From contig JAFNMF010000001.1 in NCBI GenBank assembly GCA_026537415.1, forward strand, positions 953,112 to 1,017,111: DNA of 64,000 nucleotides, in the 5' to 3' direction. This document shows positions 44,242-52,604 of the stretch, piece after piece. Made by a program: the position numbers and the translations under genes. The stretch comes from Acetobacteraceae bacterium B3987 (GTDB lineage: Bacteria > Pseudomonadota > Alphaproteobacteria > Acetobacterales > Acetobacteraceae). The first letter of the stretch is position 1. Each line of letters opens with the position of its first letter. The notes under the pieces were generated by a model. It saw only the letters and a list, made by a program, of their open reading frames with translations. It made no database searches and was not told where the DNA came from.

Positions 44242-44398
44242 GAATAAATCCTACAGTTCATACGTTTGCATGTGTCTATTTACTCATTTTCTTGCGCCAA
44301 AAAAGACTTTTCTTTGACGTGTGGCATATTTTTATTGTCTGGGGTGATGGCGCAGCTATAACGACAGACAGGTGATCATTGCGTGTGCCGAGGGGTTT

Positions 44399-45457
44399 AT
44401 GCGTCCGATAGATAAACGTCTTCTCCATTGGAAGAACTACGGCAGAGCTTTCATGCTGGTGCTGTCCGTTTCATCCGCTCTCATGGGGGTGGCCCACGCA
44501 GAGGATGTGGAGATAACGGGGGCAGGTTCCAGCTTTGCCGCACCGGTCTATCAGAGCTGGAGCGTCCCAGCTGGGGAGCAGGCGGGCCTTCAGGTCAATT
44601 ATCAGACGGTCGGCTCCAGCGCAGGGCAGGATCAGGTCGTGGAGCGCACGGTGGATTTCGGGGCGTCTGACAAGCCCATGAGTGCGGCTCGTCTGGCAGA
44701 GACGCATCTTTATCAGTTTCCTACCGTCATGAGTGGTGTGGTGCTGGTGGTCAATCTGCCCGGCATCGAGGCCGATACCTTACGGCTGGATGGCCCGACA
44801 TTGGCTGCCCTGTATGATGGACGCATCACAGATTGGGATGATCCCCGCATTCAGGCCCTTAATCCTGGGGTGAAGTTGCCAGATATGGGGGTCGTGGCCG
44901 TGCATCGGGCTGATGGTGCCGGGACGACCTATGTATTTACCTCCTATCTTTCCCGCACATCACCGGAGTGGGAGTCTCGGATTGGGGCTGGCACGCTTGT
45001 GGAGTGGGCCGGTGGTGCTGGTGCCCGAGGGAATGACGGCATTGCTGCCCTTGTCCGGCAGACGGAAGGGAGCATCGGCTATGTGGAATATGCCTATGCC
45101 GCTCAAAATCATCTGGGCATTGTGCAGATGAAGAATCATGATGGACAGTATGTGCTGCCATCTCTTCAGGGTTTCATTGCGGCTGCTTCAGCAGCGGAAT
45201 GGAAGGCGGAAGACCATTTTGCCGTCAGCCTGCTGGACCAGCCCGGGGCGACAAGTTGGCCTATCGTATCCGCAACCTATGCTCTGGTGCCGGAAGATGC
45301 CGTCAACCGGCCTGAAGGACAGGGCGTGAAGCGGTTCTTCAGCTGGGGTTTCACTCATGGGGCGGAGATTAATGCTCGGCTTGGCTATGTAGGGTTGCCT
45401 GAGTCTGTCAGTGAGGCCGTTTTGCGTGGCTGGCCTTCGAGCGCAGCAGGAAAGTAA
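44399..45457 (+). CDS. pstS: Phosphate-binding protein PstS
   Basis: Periplasmic phosphate-binding protein of the PstSCAB importer, 352 aa. A signal peptide ends in VAHA, then ITGAGSSFAAPVYQSW opens the mature protein. The phosphate-binding segments are recognisable as AGSSFAAP, TVGSSAGQDQV and VDFGASDKPMSAARL, and VAVHRADGAGTTYVFTSYLS. ATG 44399 follows GAGG by about 5 bp. The earlier frame start at 44372 lacks support. There is no pstC, pstA or pstB next to it, so it is an isolated pstS. A Pho box about 200 bp upstream fits control by phosphate limitation. Its end overlaps the convergent DUF2721 gene by 50 bp. Confidence 0.92.
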   Translation: MRPIDKRLLHWKNYGRAFMLVLSVSSALMGVAHAEDVEITGAGSSFAAPVYQSWSVPAGEQAGLQVNYQTVGSSAGQDQVVERTVDFGASDKPMSAARLAETHLYQFPTVMSGVVLVVNLPGIEADTLRLDGPTLAALYDGRITDWDDPRIQALNPGVKLPDMGVVAVHRADGAGTTYVFTSYLSRTSPEWESRIGAGTLVEWAGGAGARGNDGIAALVRQTEGSIGYVEYAYAAQNHLGIVQMKNHDGQYVLPSLQGFIAAASAAEWKAEDHFAVSLLDQPGATSWPIVSATYALVPEDAVNRPEGQGVKRFFSWGFTHGAEINARLGYVGLPESVSEAVLRGWPSSAAGK

Positions 45458-45962
45458 GCAGGGAGACCTGTCCTTCATGCCGCAGGCCATGCCAGCTGAG
45501 GAGTGTATCTGCCAGAAAGGCTAGCAGAGCCGCTACGGTACAGCCTAATGCGGTGCCGAAGAGGGCCAGCAGCCAGAGTGAGGTTGTGGCATCCCCTAGC
45601 GAGCCGACAAAGAGGGCGATGGCGGCTCCGCAGGTCATGGCCCCGCCTAGCCCGTTGAGGATGATGGCAAGATCCAACACAACAATGCGGCGGGTTAGGC
45701 GTTTTTGGCGGGTCTTTAGCCTTTGCGGCGTGTCATAGCTGTGCTGGTGGTCCTGCTCGGAAGGCGGAGCGGCTAGTAGGCGGTTGACATTATCCAGATG
45801 GTCCGAAACACGGGCCAGCCTCGTATTGAAAATGTTAATCAGCGTACCGATACCCGAAAGCATGAAAACGGGGGTCAGGGCCATCTGGATGATGTGGGCA
45901 GCGTCGTCGATATTGTTCATCTGGGACAGGAAGGGCAGAGTGTTCAGAAGGGGCACGGTCAT
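45408..45962 (-). CDS. DUF2721 membrane protein
   Basis: Small inner-membrane protein (about 184 aa) with the DUF2721 pattern: AAHIIQMALTPVFMLSGIGTLINIFNTRLARVSDHLDNVNRLL, then a hydrophilic linker and two more hydrophobic stretches (VLDLAIILNGLGGAMTCGAAIALFVG and WLLALFGTALGCTVAALLAFLADTLL). Function unknown. I took ATG 45962. No clear ribosome-binding site supports any candidate start. The gene overlaps the end of pstS tail to tail by 50 bp. Confidence 0.72.
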   Translation of the reverse strand: MTVPLLNTLPFLSQMNNIDDAAHIIQMALTPVFMLSGIGTLINIFNTRLARVSDHLDNVNRLLAAPPSEQDHQHSYDTPQRLKTRQKRLTRRIVVLDLAIILNGLGGAMTCGAAIALFVGSLGDATTSLWLLALFGTALGCTVAALLAFLADTLLSWHGLRHEGQVSLLTFLLRSKASHAKRPH

Positions 45963-46076
45963 GATGGTTCTGGGTGGGTTGTACGCTGGGGAGTATGCCG
46001 GATAAGGTCTGCTCAAGCTATGGGCATGAGCGGGACCATCGCCGGAACATCGAAAACCTCTCATGGAGGAACGATA

Positions 46077-46985
46077 ATGCACAAGGGAAGCTGGATGGGC
46101 AACAGAACTATGCAGGGGGGTGCCTGCCTGCCCGGTTTGTGGCGGATTTGCGGGCTGGTTTTGCTGGCCTGCCTGTCTGGTCTGCCCGTCTTCGTCAGGG
46201 CAGAAGAGTCGGAGAGTGCGGCTCCAGCCTGCCCACCCTCCGCTAGGCAGGTAGAGTTGGCCTGTCAGAGTTGGACGGAAATTGATGCCGCCATGAAGGC
46301 AGGTACCAGAACGGTTATTTTACCTGTTGGCGGAACGGAGCAGAGCGGCCCTTATATGGCGGTGGGGAAGCATAATGTGCGGGCCCATGTTTTGGCGGAT
46401 GACATCGCCCGCAAGGTAGGGAAGACGCTGGTAGCACCAGTGCTGGCCTATGTACCGGAAGGCTCAACCCACCCCCGTACGGGGCATATGCGCTTTGCAG
46501 GGACGCTCTCTATCCCCCCTGCCGTCTTTGCTGGATTGGTGGAAGGAGCCGCTGAAAGTCTGAAAGCACAAGGCTTCACGACTATTGTATTGTTGGGAGA
46601 TCATGGTGGGTATCAGACCCAGCTTGCCGCTTTGGCAAAAAAGCTGAACAGGCGATGGGCTGCAGAGGGTGCGGTGAGAGCCTTGTATGTCGGAGCTTAT
46701 TATGAGGTTGTGGCCGGGCAATATGCGGATTACTTACGGCGGCAGGGCTATGGTGTGGCTTTGGGGAAACATGCCGATATAAGCGATACATCACTCATGC
46801 TGGCGGTGGACCCGTCCCTTGTGTTGGAGGGGCTTCTGAGGCAGGCTGACAAACCGGATTCTGCCGATGGCGTCTATGGTGGTGACCCGCGGCAGGCAAC
46901 GGCTGAACTTGGCCGGGCCGGCACAGCTATGCAGGTGCAGGCCGCCGTTGAGGCCATTTCGTCTTTTAACAGGAGACACCCATGA
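46077..46985 (+). CDS. Exported creatininase-family hydrolase
   Basis: Creatininase-fold metal-dependent amidohydrolase of 302 aa with a signal peptide (helix LWRICGLVLLACLSGLPVFV, cleaved near VRAEE), so unusually secreted to the periplasm. The family block LPVGGTEQSGPYMAVGKHNVRAHVLADDIA corresponds to EQHGPH..D of classical creatininase, but the His ligand is replaced by Ser (S90) and the Asp by His (H99). VLLGDHGGYQTQL keeps the central His-Gly-Gly loop. This points to a subgroup with a changed metal site and unknown substrate. ATG 46077 follows GGAGG by 7 bp. Its stop overlaps the start of the beta-propeller gene, so the two are coupled. Confidence 0.82.
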   Translation: MHKGSWMGNRTMQGGACLPGLWRICGLVLLACLSGLPVFVRAEESESAAPACPPSARQVELACQSWTEIDAAMKAGTRTVILPVGGTEQSGPYMAVGKHNVRAHVLADDIARKVGKTLVAPVLAYVPEGSTHPRTGHMRFAGTLSIPPAVFAGLVEGAAESLKAQGFTTIVLLGDHGGYQTQLAALAKKLNRRWAAEGAVRALYVGAYYEVVAGQYADYLRRQGYGVALGKHADISDTSLMLAVDPSLVLEGLLRQADKPDSADGVYGGDPRQATAELGRAGTAMQVQAAVEAISSFNRRHP

Positions 46986-48262
46986 GGCTTAAAGTTTCTT
47001 TCTTGGCGATGGGGGCGTTACTGGCTGCGGGGGCAGCTCAGGCCCAGCAGACAGCCAACCATCCTGACCCGCAGGATGAACCGATCGTTGCCGATTCACC
47101 AAAGCCGTTCTCGGATGGTGACCCTGCCGCAGATGGTAAGATTCCATCGGCTTCTTCTGGCACAGTGACGGAGCAGGCATTGGTTGTGCAGACCATCCCG
47201 GGTATGCCGCCCGTGCCGGATATTCATAACATCTATAGTGAGGCAAGCGGCCCAGAGAAGCTGTCTCCCGTTGTTGCGCATGATCTGGAGCGCATCTATG
47301 TGCCTAATCTGCGTGGCAATAGTGTCTCTGTGATTGATCCGAAAACCTATAAGGTTGTGGATACATTCCCGGTGGGACGGTCTCCCCAGCATGTTGTGCC
47401 TGCATGGGACCTGCGAACCCTATGGGTGACGAATAACAGTGAGGGCCATACGGATGGCTCCCTGACGCCGATCGACCCGGTAACGGGTAAGCCCGGTAAG
47501 GCTATTCCGGTAGATGACCCGTACAACATGTATTTCACGCCGGATGGGCAGAATGCGATTGTCGTGGCGGAGGCTCATCGTCGTCTGGATTTCCGTGACC
47601 CGCACAGCATGGCATTGAAAGGCTCTGTTGAGGCACCTCTTTGTGAGGGAATCAACCATGCTGCTTTCTCTGCAGATGGACGCTATGCCATCTTTACGTG
47701 TGAGTTCGGGCGGTATCTGGCCAAGGTGGATACGGTCAACCGTACGTTGCTGGGGATGCTGAAACTCTCCAAAGGGGGGATGCCGCAGGACGTTCTGGCT
47801 GCACCGGATGGCCATAAATTTTATGTAGCCGACATGCATGCAGATGGCGTGTTCATCATTGATGGTGACAACTTCAAAGAGACAGGCTTCATCCCCACGG
47901 GGCTGGGGACGCATGGTTTGTACCCAAGTCGCGATGCCAAGCTGCTTTATGTGGCGAACCGTGGGTCTCACATGGTGCATGGTCCTCGCCACAGTAAGGG
48001 CAGTGTCTCCGTTGTGGAGATAGCAACAGACAAGGTGCTGAAGACATGGCCCATCCCCGGCGGCGGTAGCCCGGATATGGGGAATGTCAGTGCGGATGGT
48101 AAAACGCTCTGGCTCTCTGGCCGGTTTGATGATGTCGTTTATGCCATTGATACACAGACCGGGAGCATGAAGATCATCCCCGTTGGTGCTGAGCCTCATG
48201 GTCTGACTGTCTGGCCCCAGCCGGGCCGGTATAGCATCGGACATACGGGCATCATGCGCTAA
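46982..48262 (+). CDS. Exported YVTN-type beta-propeller protein
   Basis: Periplasmic protein of 426 aa with signal peptide MRLKVSFLAMGALLAAGAAQA. Repeated blades show the YVTN/YncE pattern: RIYVPNLRGNSVSVIDPKTYKVVDTFPVG, TLWVTNNSEGHTDGSLTPIDPVTGK, KFYVADMHADGVFIIDGD, LLYVANRGSH, TLWLSGRFDDVVYAIDTQTG. Seven blades are plausible. Such proteins bind ligands or partner proteins rather than catalyse. It is translationally coupled to the exported creatininase-like enzyme and may act as its partner (inference). A strong terminator follows. Confidence 0.85.
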   Translation: MRLKVSFLAMGALLAAGAAQAQQTANHPDPQDEPIVADSPKPFSDGDPAADGKIPSASSGTVTEQALVVQTIPGMPPVPDIHNIYSEASGPEKLSPVVAHDLERIYVPNLRGNSVSVIDPKTYKVVDTFPVGRSPQHVVPAWDLRTLWVTNNSEGHTDGSLTPIDPVTGKPGKAIPVDDPYNMYFTPDGQNAIVVAEAHRRLDFRDPHSMALKGSVEAPLCEGINHAAFSADGRYAIFTCEFGRYLAKVDTVNRTLLGMLKLSKGGMPQDVLAAPDGHKFYVADMHADGVFIIDGDNFKETGFIPTGLGTHGLYPSRDAKLLYVANRGSHMVHGPRHSKGSVSVVEIATDKVLKTWPIPGGGSPDMGNVSADGKTLWLSGRFDDVVYAIDTQTGSMKIIPVGAEPHGLTVWPQPGRYSIGHTGIMR

Positions 48263-48304
48263 ACTCTCCGATGAGGAGATTACATTCGTCTCATGGTGTG
48301 TTGC

Positions 48305-48332
48305 AAAAAAGGAGGCTTTGGCCTCCTTTTTT
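48305..48332 (+). terminator. Terminator of propeller operon
   Basis: AAAAAAGGAGGC and GCCTCCTTTTTT form a perfect 12-bp stem with a 4-nt loop. It is bidirectional and also serves the converging RDD gene. Confidence 0.92.
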
Positions 48333-48359
48333 GTGTTCGTGTGTGGCGGGATGCCTCTG

Positions 48360-49007
48360 TTACTTCGGGGCTGTTTCTTTCAGAATTGCCGGGGGTGAAC
48401 TGGTATCGGCCAGAAAATGTTGAAAGAGTTTATCCTCAAGCATGGAGAGCGGAATTGAGGCGAAAAACCATATGACCGCCACTATGATTGTACGAGATGT
48501 GCTGCCTTTCGGGGAGAGGACCATCGTGTCCATTTCCTGATCCCAAAAGGTCGTACCGGTGCGCTTGTATCGTATGTAATGGATGATCTCTGCTAGTGGG
48601 GTCAGGAAGTAGATGCCGCCCGTGTAGCAGGTGACATAGATGAGGTAATTACGTTTCAGGCAGGTGCAGAGGTCGAGCTTGCGGCCATCGGTACGCAAGG
48701 GGCGGATGCCGAGAAGATACTTGCCCAATGTATTACCATAATAAGCTCCTATCAGGGCATCCAGCACCATGGAGAGGGGCAAGATGAATAGTAGTTCGGC
48801 AATGGCAGCATTCATGATGGGCAGTGTGAAGCCGGGTGTCAGGGTGCCGATGATTTTCAGGGCGGGGAAGAGTGTCTCTAGACCATGGATAAAGCCATAA
48901 ACGGGCAAAGAGAGACAAAATGTGTAGAGGGCCAGATCAATGATACGGGCTATTAAACGGGCCCATATGTCAGCTTTGGGAAAAGAGGACAGGGGATGAA
49001 TGGTCAT
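48360..49007 (-). CDS. RDD family membrane protein
   Basis: Integral-membrane protein of about 215 aa. RLIARIIDLALYTFCLSLPVYG is the RDD motif helix, and the second conserved part is ALIGAYYGNTLGKYLLGIRPLRTDGRKLDL. A long cytoplasmic or C-terminal helix pair follows. RDD proteins are mostly of unknown function, some proposed as ion transporters. ATG 49007 is assumed. A GTG at 49019 is also open, and no ribosome-binding site separates them. It diverges from dsbD. Confidence 0.78.
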   Translation of the reverse strand: MTIHPLSSFPKADIWARLIARIIDLALYTFCLSLPVYGFIHGLETLFPALKIIGTLTPGFTLPIMNAAIAELLFILPLSMVLDALIGAYYGNTLGKYLLGIRPLRTDGRKLDLCTCLKRNYLIYVTCYTGGIYFLTPLAEIIHYIRYKRTGTTFWDQEMDTMVLSPKGSTSRTIIVAVIWFFASIPLSMLEDKLFQHFLADTSSPPAILKETAPK

Positions 49008-49151
49008 GGCTGGTCGCACGTTGTGAGGGAGGAAGCGGGCGACCTTAGGAGGGAATTATGGCTTTAAGACGGGCGGGAGCCGGTGCTATGGGCCGTGCTA
49101 TGGCTGTGGCTTTCGAGCCTGTTTGACCGGGATGAGCAGAGGGACGAGTGG

Positions 49152-51386
49152 ATGAAGCGGTATAGCGGTATGGCAATGGGGGCTGTTCTGGCCCTGATGA
49201 GCGGGTTGATGTCTTTCTCGGTGCCGGCACGGGCGGCAGAAAGTACGCCTGTTGAAACCAGCCATACCAGAGCGACCCTCGTCAGTGAGGTGGATGCTCT
49301 CGGGGGGCGGGGAGATGATGGGGCTGGGAAAGGGACGTTGCGTGTTGGCCTACGGCTCCAGCTAAAGCCCGGCTGGCATACATATTGGCAGAATCCCGGT
49401 GACGCTGGCGAGGCCCCGCATATTCATGTCACGGTGAGCGGCAGCTGGACCGGGACAGCGGAAGATGTGGAATGGCCCGTGCCAGAGCGTGTCTCGGAAG
49501 GCGGTCTGATGGCCTATGCCTATCAGGGGGATGTGCTGTTGCCTGTGCGGGTGCCCGTGCAGGGACAGGGGGATACGGGCGAAGTGCAGGTTACAGCCAA
49601 GGCGGACTGGTTGGTCTGTGCCGATGTCTGCGTGCCGGAAAAAGGCGAGTTTTTGCTCACATTGCCTGTTCGTTCCTCTGGTCCTGCACAGCCGGCGGCC
49701 GAGGCGGAATTGTTTCGCCGGGCTGATGCGGCCATGCCGCAACCATCTCCCTTCACAGCGCAGATTGATCCTGATGGCGTGTTGACCCTGCATGGTGCCG
49801 GTCTTTCGCCTGATACGGTGCGGCAGGCATGGTTTATGCCGCAGGAGGGTGGTGTAATCGCCCAGAATGTATCGCAGGCTCTATCTGTTCAGGCCGGGCA
49901 ACTGGCCTTGCATCTGAAGCCAGACCCTTATGCTCATCCGCCCCTCTGGCAGAAGTCGATGGCTGGTGTTGTCGTGCTTGTGGATAGTGCAGGCAATCGG
50001 TCTGCCCTTCAGATAAAGGCTATACCAGTGTCTGGGAGTGGTCAGGTAAAGCAGCAGCCTGTTGCACCTGGTGGTGGAAAAGCGGGGGCAGCCGTATGGA
50101 GCAGCCTGCTTTCAGCCTTTCTGGGTGGCGTCATTCTTAATCTCATGCCCTGCGTGTTCCCCGTACTGGCCATGAAAATCCTGTCCTTTGCTCATATGGG
50201 GGGTGCAGGCTGGCGGACACGCTGGCGGAGTGCGGCCTTCTATAGTGGGGGCATCATGGGATGTTTTGCCGTTCTCGGTGCGCTGATGATGGCCCTGCGT
50301 TATGGGGGTGCCTCTGTGGGGTGGGGGTTCCAGTTCCAGTCATCGGCTTTTGTGGTCGGGGTTGGGTGGCTGTTATTTGTCATGGCCCTCAACTTGTTGG
50401 GCGTGTTTCAGATTACAGGGGGACGTTTGGTTGGGCGTGCGGGGGCAGTGGCCGCTGGGCATGGTCCGGCCAGTGACCTTTTGGCTGGTTTGTTGGCCGT
50501 TATCGTGGCGACCCCGTGTACAGCCCCTTTCATGGGGGTAGCGATTGCTGCTGCGTTGGGTGGGCCTGTCTGGGCCGGGCTGTTAATCTTTTTGGCCATG
50601 GGGCTGGGGCTGGCGGCACCTTATTGTGTGTTGGCACTCATACCGGGATTGGCACGTCGTCTTCCTCGTCCCGGAGTATGGATGGAACGGTTGAAGCAGC
50701 TTCTAGCATTCCCCCTTCTGGCAAGCTGTGTGTGGTTGCTCTGGGTGGCTGTGCTTCAGCGTGGGGGAGATGCCGTAGTGCTGATGGCTGGAGGGGCCGT
50801 CCTTTTGGGGCTGGGGGGCTGGCTGTATGGGCTTGCCCAGCAGCGGGCCATGCTTGGTCAGGCACCTCGGTCTGTGTTGGTCTGTCGTCTGTTGGCTCTG
50901 CTGTGCTTGTTGGTTTGCCTTGCTGGGTTGGGGCAGAGTGTCATGGCAGGGGATGAAGCTTCTACGCCGCCCCTTACGGATACAGGAAAGACTGGAGCTG
51001 GGCCGCATGTTGCGGATGGTCCGATTATTGAACCTTTTTCAGCAGAGCGTTTAGCTGCTTTACGAGCAGAGGGGCGGGCGGTTTTTGTAGATATGACGGC
51101 CTCTTGGTGTGTGACCTGTATGGTCAATGAACATGTGGCATTGGATGTTCCTTCTGTTCGGCAGGCTTTCCAGCAGCATGGGGTAATTATTCTACGGGGG
51201 GATTGGACCCGTCGTGATGAGCGGATCACCACGTTCCTGCGGGACCATGGCCGTGACGGGGTGCCACTGTATCTGTATTACCCCCCCCATGAGAACGAGC
51301 GGATATTGCCGCAGATTTTGACACCCGGCCTTGTGTTGAAATTCTTATTTTCTGTTCAGCAGAATAACATCAAAGCGGGGAAATGA
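49152..51386 (+). CDS. dsbD: Thiol:disulfide interchange protein DsbD/ScsB
   Basis: Membrane electron relay that passes reducing power from cytoplasmic thioredoxin to periplasmic proteins (744 aa). Signal peptide ending ARAAES, then an N-terminal DsbD-alpha-type immunoglobulin domain of the ScsB kind (about 30-300), with WHTYWQNPGDAGEAPH and DWLVCADVCVPEKGEF. The membrane domain has NLMPCVFPVLAMKIL and ATPCTAPFMGVAIAAAL, each with the transfer cysteine next to Pro. The C-terminal thioredoxin domain has TASWCVTCMVNE (C653 and C656). I chose ATG 49152 with GAGGG upstream. The longer frame to 49083 has no signal features. Confidence 0.9.
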   Translation: MKRYSGMAMGAVLALMSGLMSFSVPARAAESTPVETSHTRATLVSEVDALGGRGDDGAGKGTLRVGLRLQLKPGWHTYWQNPGDAGEAPHIHVTVSGSWTGTAEDVEWPVPERVSEGGLMAYAYQGDVLLPVRVPVQGQGDTGEVQVTAKADWLVCADVCVPEKGEFLLTLPVRSSGPAQPAAEAELFRRADAAMPQPSPFTAQIDPDGVLTLHGAGLSPDTVRQAWFMPQEGGVIAQNVSQALSVQAGQLALHLKPDPYAHPPLWQKSMAGVVVLVDSAGNRSALQIKAIPVSGSGQVKQQPVAPGGGKAGAAVWSSLLSAFLGGVILNLMPCVFPVLAMKILSFAHMGGAGWRTRWRSAAFYSGGIMGCFAVLGALMMALRYGGASVGWGFQFQSSAFVVGVGWLLFVMALNLLGVFQITGGRLVGRAGAVAAGHGPASDLLAGLLAVIVATPCTAPFMGVAIAAALGGPVWAGLLIFLAMGLGLAAPYCVLALIPGLARRLPRPGVWMERLKQLLAFPLLASCVWLLWVAVLQRGGDAVVLMAGGAVLLGLGGWLYGLAQQRAMLGQAPRSVLVCRLLALLCLLVCLAGLGQSVMAGDEASTPPLTDTGKTGAGPHVADGPIIEPFSAERLAALRAEGRAVFVDMTASWCVTCMVNEHVALDVPSVRQAFQQHGVIILRGDWTRRDERITTFLRDHGRDGVPLYLYYPPHENERILPQILTPGLVLKFLFSVQQNNIKAGK

Positions 51387-51499
51387 TTCTATAGGTATTT
51401 CGTTTACTTGTTGTTATCATTCTGCCAATTTTATGGTTGCTATTCGTCTTTGAGGTGGCTTGGGCTGGTATAGCGCAATGAAAAAGGGGGTATTGGCTG

Positions 51500-52456
51500 G
51501 TGGGGCGCATTGTTTTTCTGAACTGTTTTCCTCAGAGCCTTGTCTCTGGTGGTATCAAGACGATGTATCGCCATGCTTTGTTGCTTCGTCAGGCCGGGTT
51601 TCGGGTGCAGGTTCTTCAGGCAGAAGGTGTGCCTTCATGGTTGGGCAAGGAGATGCGCCCTCTAATGTGCGAGGAGGTCACTGACCTTACGAAGCAGGAT
51701 ATATTCGTTTTCCCCGAGGTGCTGACGGGATGGTATGCGGATATGATTAGTACGCCCATGATCGGGAAGAAGATCATTTTCTGCCAGAATCCTTATTATT
51801 TTTTCACATATGGCCCATCAGCCAAAAAGTTGGCGGAATGGGATGTAAGGCAGGTTCTGGCCCCGGGGGTGGGGTCGGCGCAGTTGTTGCAGCGGGTCCT
51901 AGGGTTGGAGAATGTTCAGGTGACTCCTCCTGTGGTGGATGGCAACTTGTTTAGGCCACGGCAGAAGAAACTTCAGATTGTCTGTGCTGACTGGAAGTGG
52001 CCTCATCAGGGCGGGTTACCGGGTTATGCCTCTCTGCTTCATGATATGTTGACGCTCAAATATCCGCAGTTTTCTTCTGTGCCATGGGTGTCACTTCAGG
52101 AGAAAAATGAGGGGGAAGTAGCGGCCCTCATGGGGGAATCTGCTGTCTGCCTGTCGCTGGGGCGATTGGAAGCCCTCGGTATTACGGCGTTGGAAGCAAT
52201 GGCGGCAGGGTGCCTCGTTGTAGGGTGTCACGGTGGTGGTGGGAGTGACTATGCCACCTCACATAACGGTTTTTGGCATTCTCCCGAGGATATGGAGGGC
52301 CTTGTGGATTCCTTGGCCATGGCGTTGGAGGGCTGCTCTTCTGGCAGCACCATTGTTCGTAGGATGGTGGTGCAGGGGCAGCAAACGGTGCAGCCTTACG
52401 CGCCGGATAAAGTCAGCATGCGGTTGCAGCAGGTATACGGCCAGCTCTACGGTTAA
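51500..52456 (+). CDS. Glycosyltransferase family 4-like protein
   Basis: Probable sugar transferase of 318 aa with the GT-B layout. The N-terminus VFLNCFPQSLVSGGIKTMYRHALLLRQAGFRVQVL is the donor-domain start of GT4 enzymes. The C-terminal active-site region is VSLGRLEALGITALEAMAAGCLVVGCHGGGGSDYA, the EX7E motif. It uses a GTG start behind GGGGG. Being the first gene of the plus-strand cluster that runs into the polyketide synthase, it may glycosylate the PKS product or build its sugar acceptor (inference). It lies 113 bp past dsbD. Confidence 0.82.
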   Translation: MGRIVFLNCFPQSLVSGGIKTMYRHALLLRQAGFRVQVLQAEGVPSWLGKEMRPLMCEEVTDLTKQDIFVFPEVLTGWYADMISTPMIGKKIIFCQNPYYFFTYGPSAKKLAEWDVRQVLAPGVGSAQLLQRVLGLENVQVTPPVVDGNLFRPRQKKLQIVCADWKWPHQGGLPGYASLLHDMLTLKYPQFSSVPWVSLQEKNEGEVAALMGESAVCLSLGRLEALGITALEAMAAGCLVVGCHGGGGSDYATSHNGFWHSPEDMEGLVDSLAMALEGCSSGSTIVRRMVVQGQQTVQPYAPDKVSMRLQQVYGQLYG

Positions 52457-52604
52457 TCCGTTGGGGGAAAAAGCTGCGATGTAGGGATGCGTTTGTAGCG
52501 TATCAACGATATAATAGCTATCTGTTAATAGATGGAGCCTGCTGGCTACTGGCCGGGGATGCATGATGGTGGGCTTCTAGCAGGGCTATGTGGGGGATGA
52601 AACG

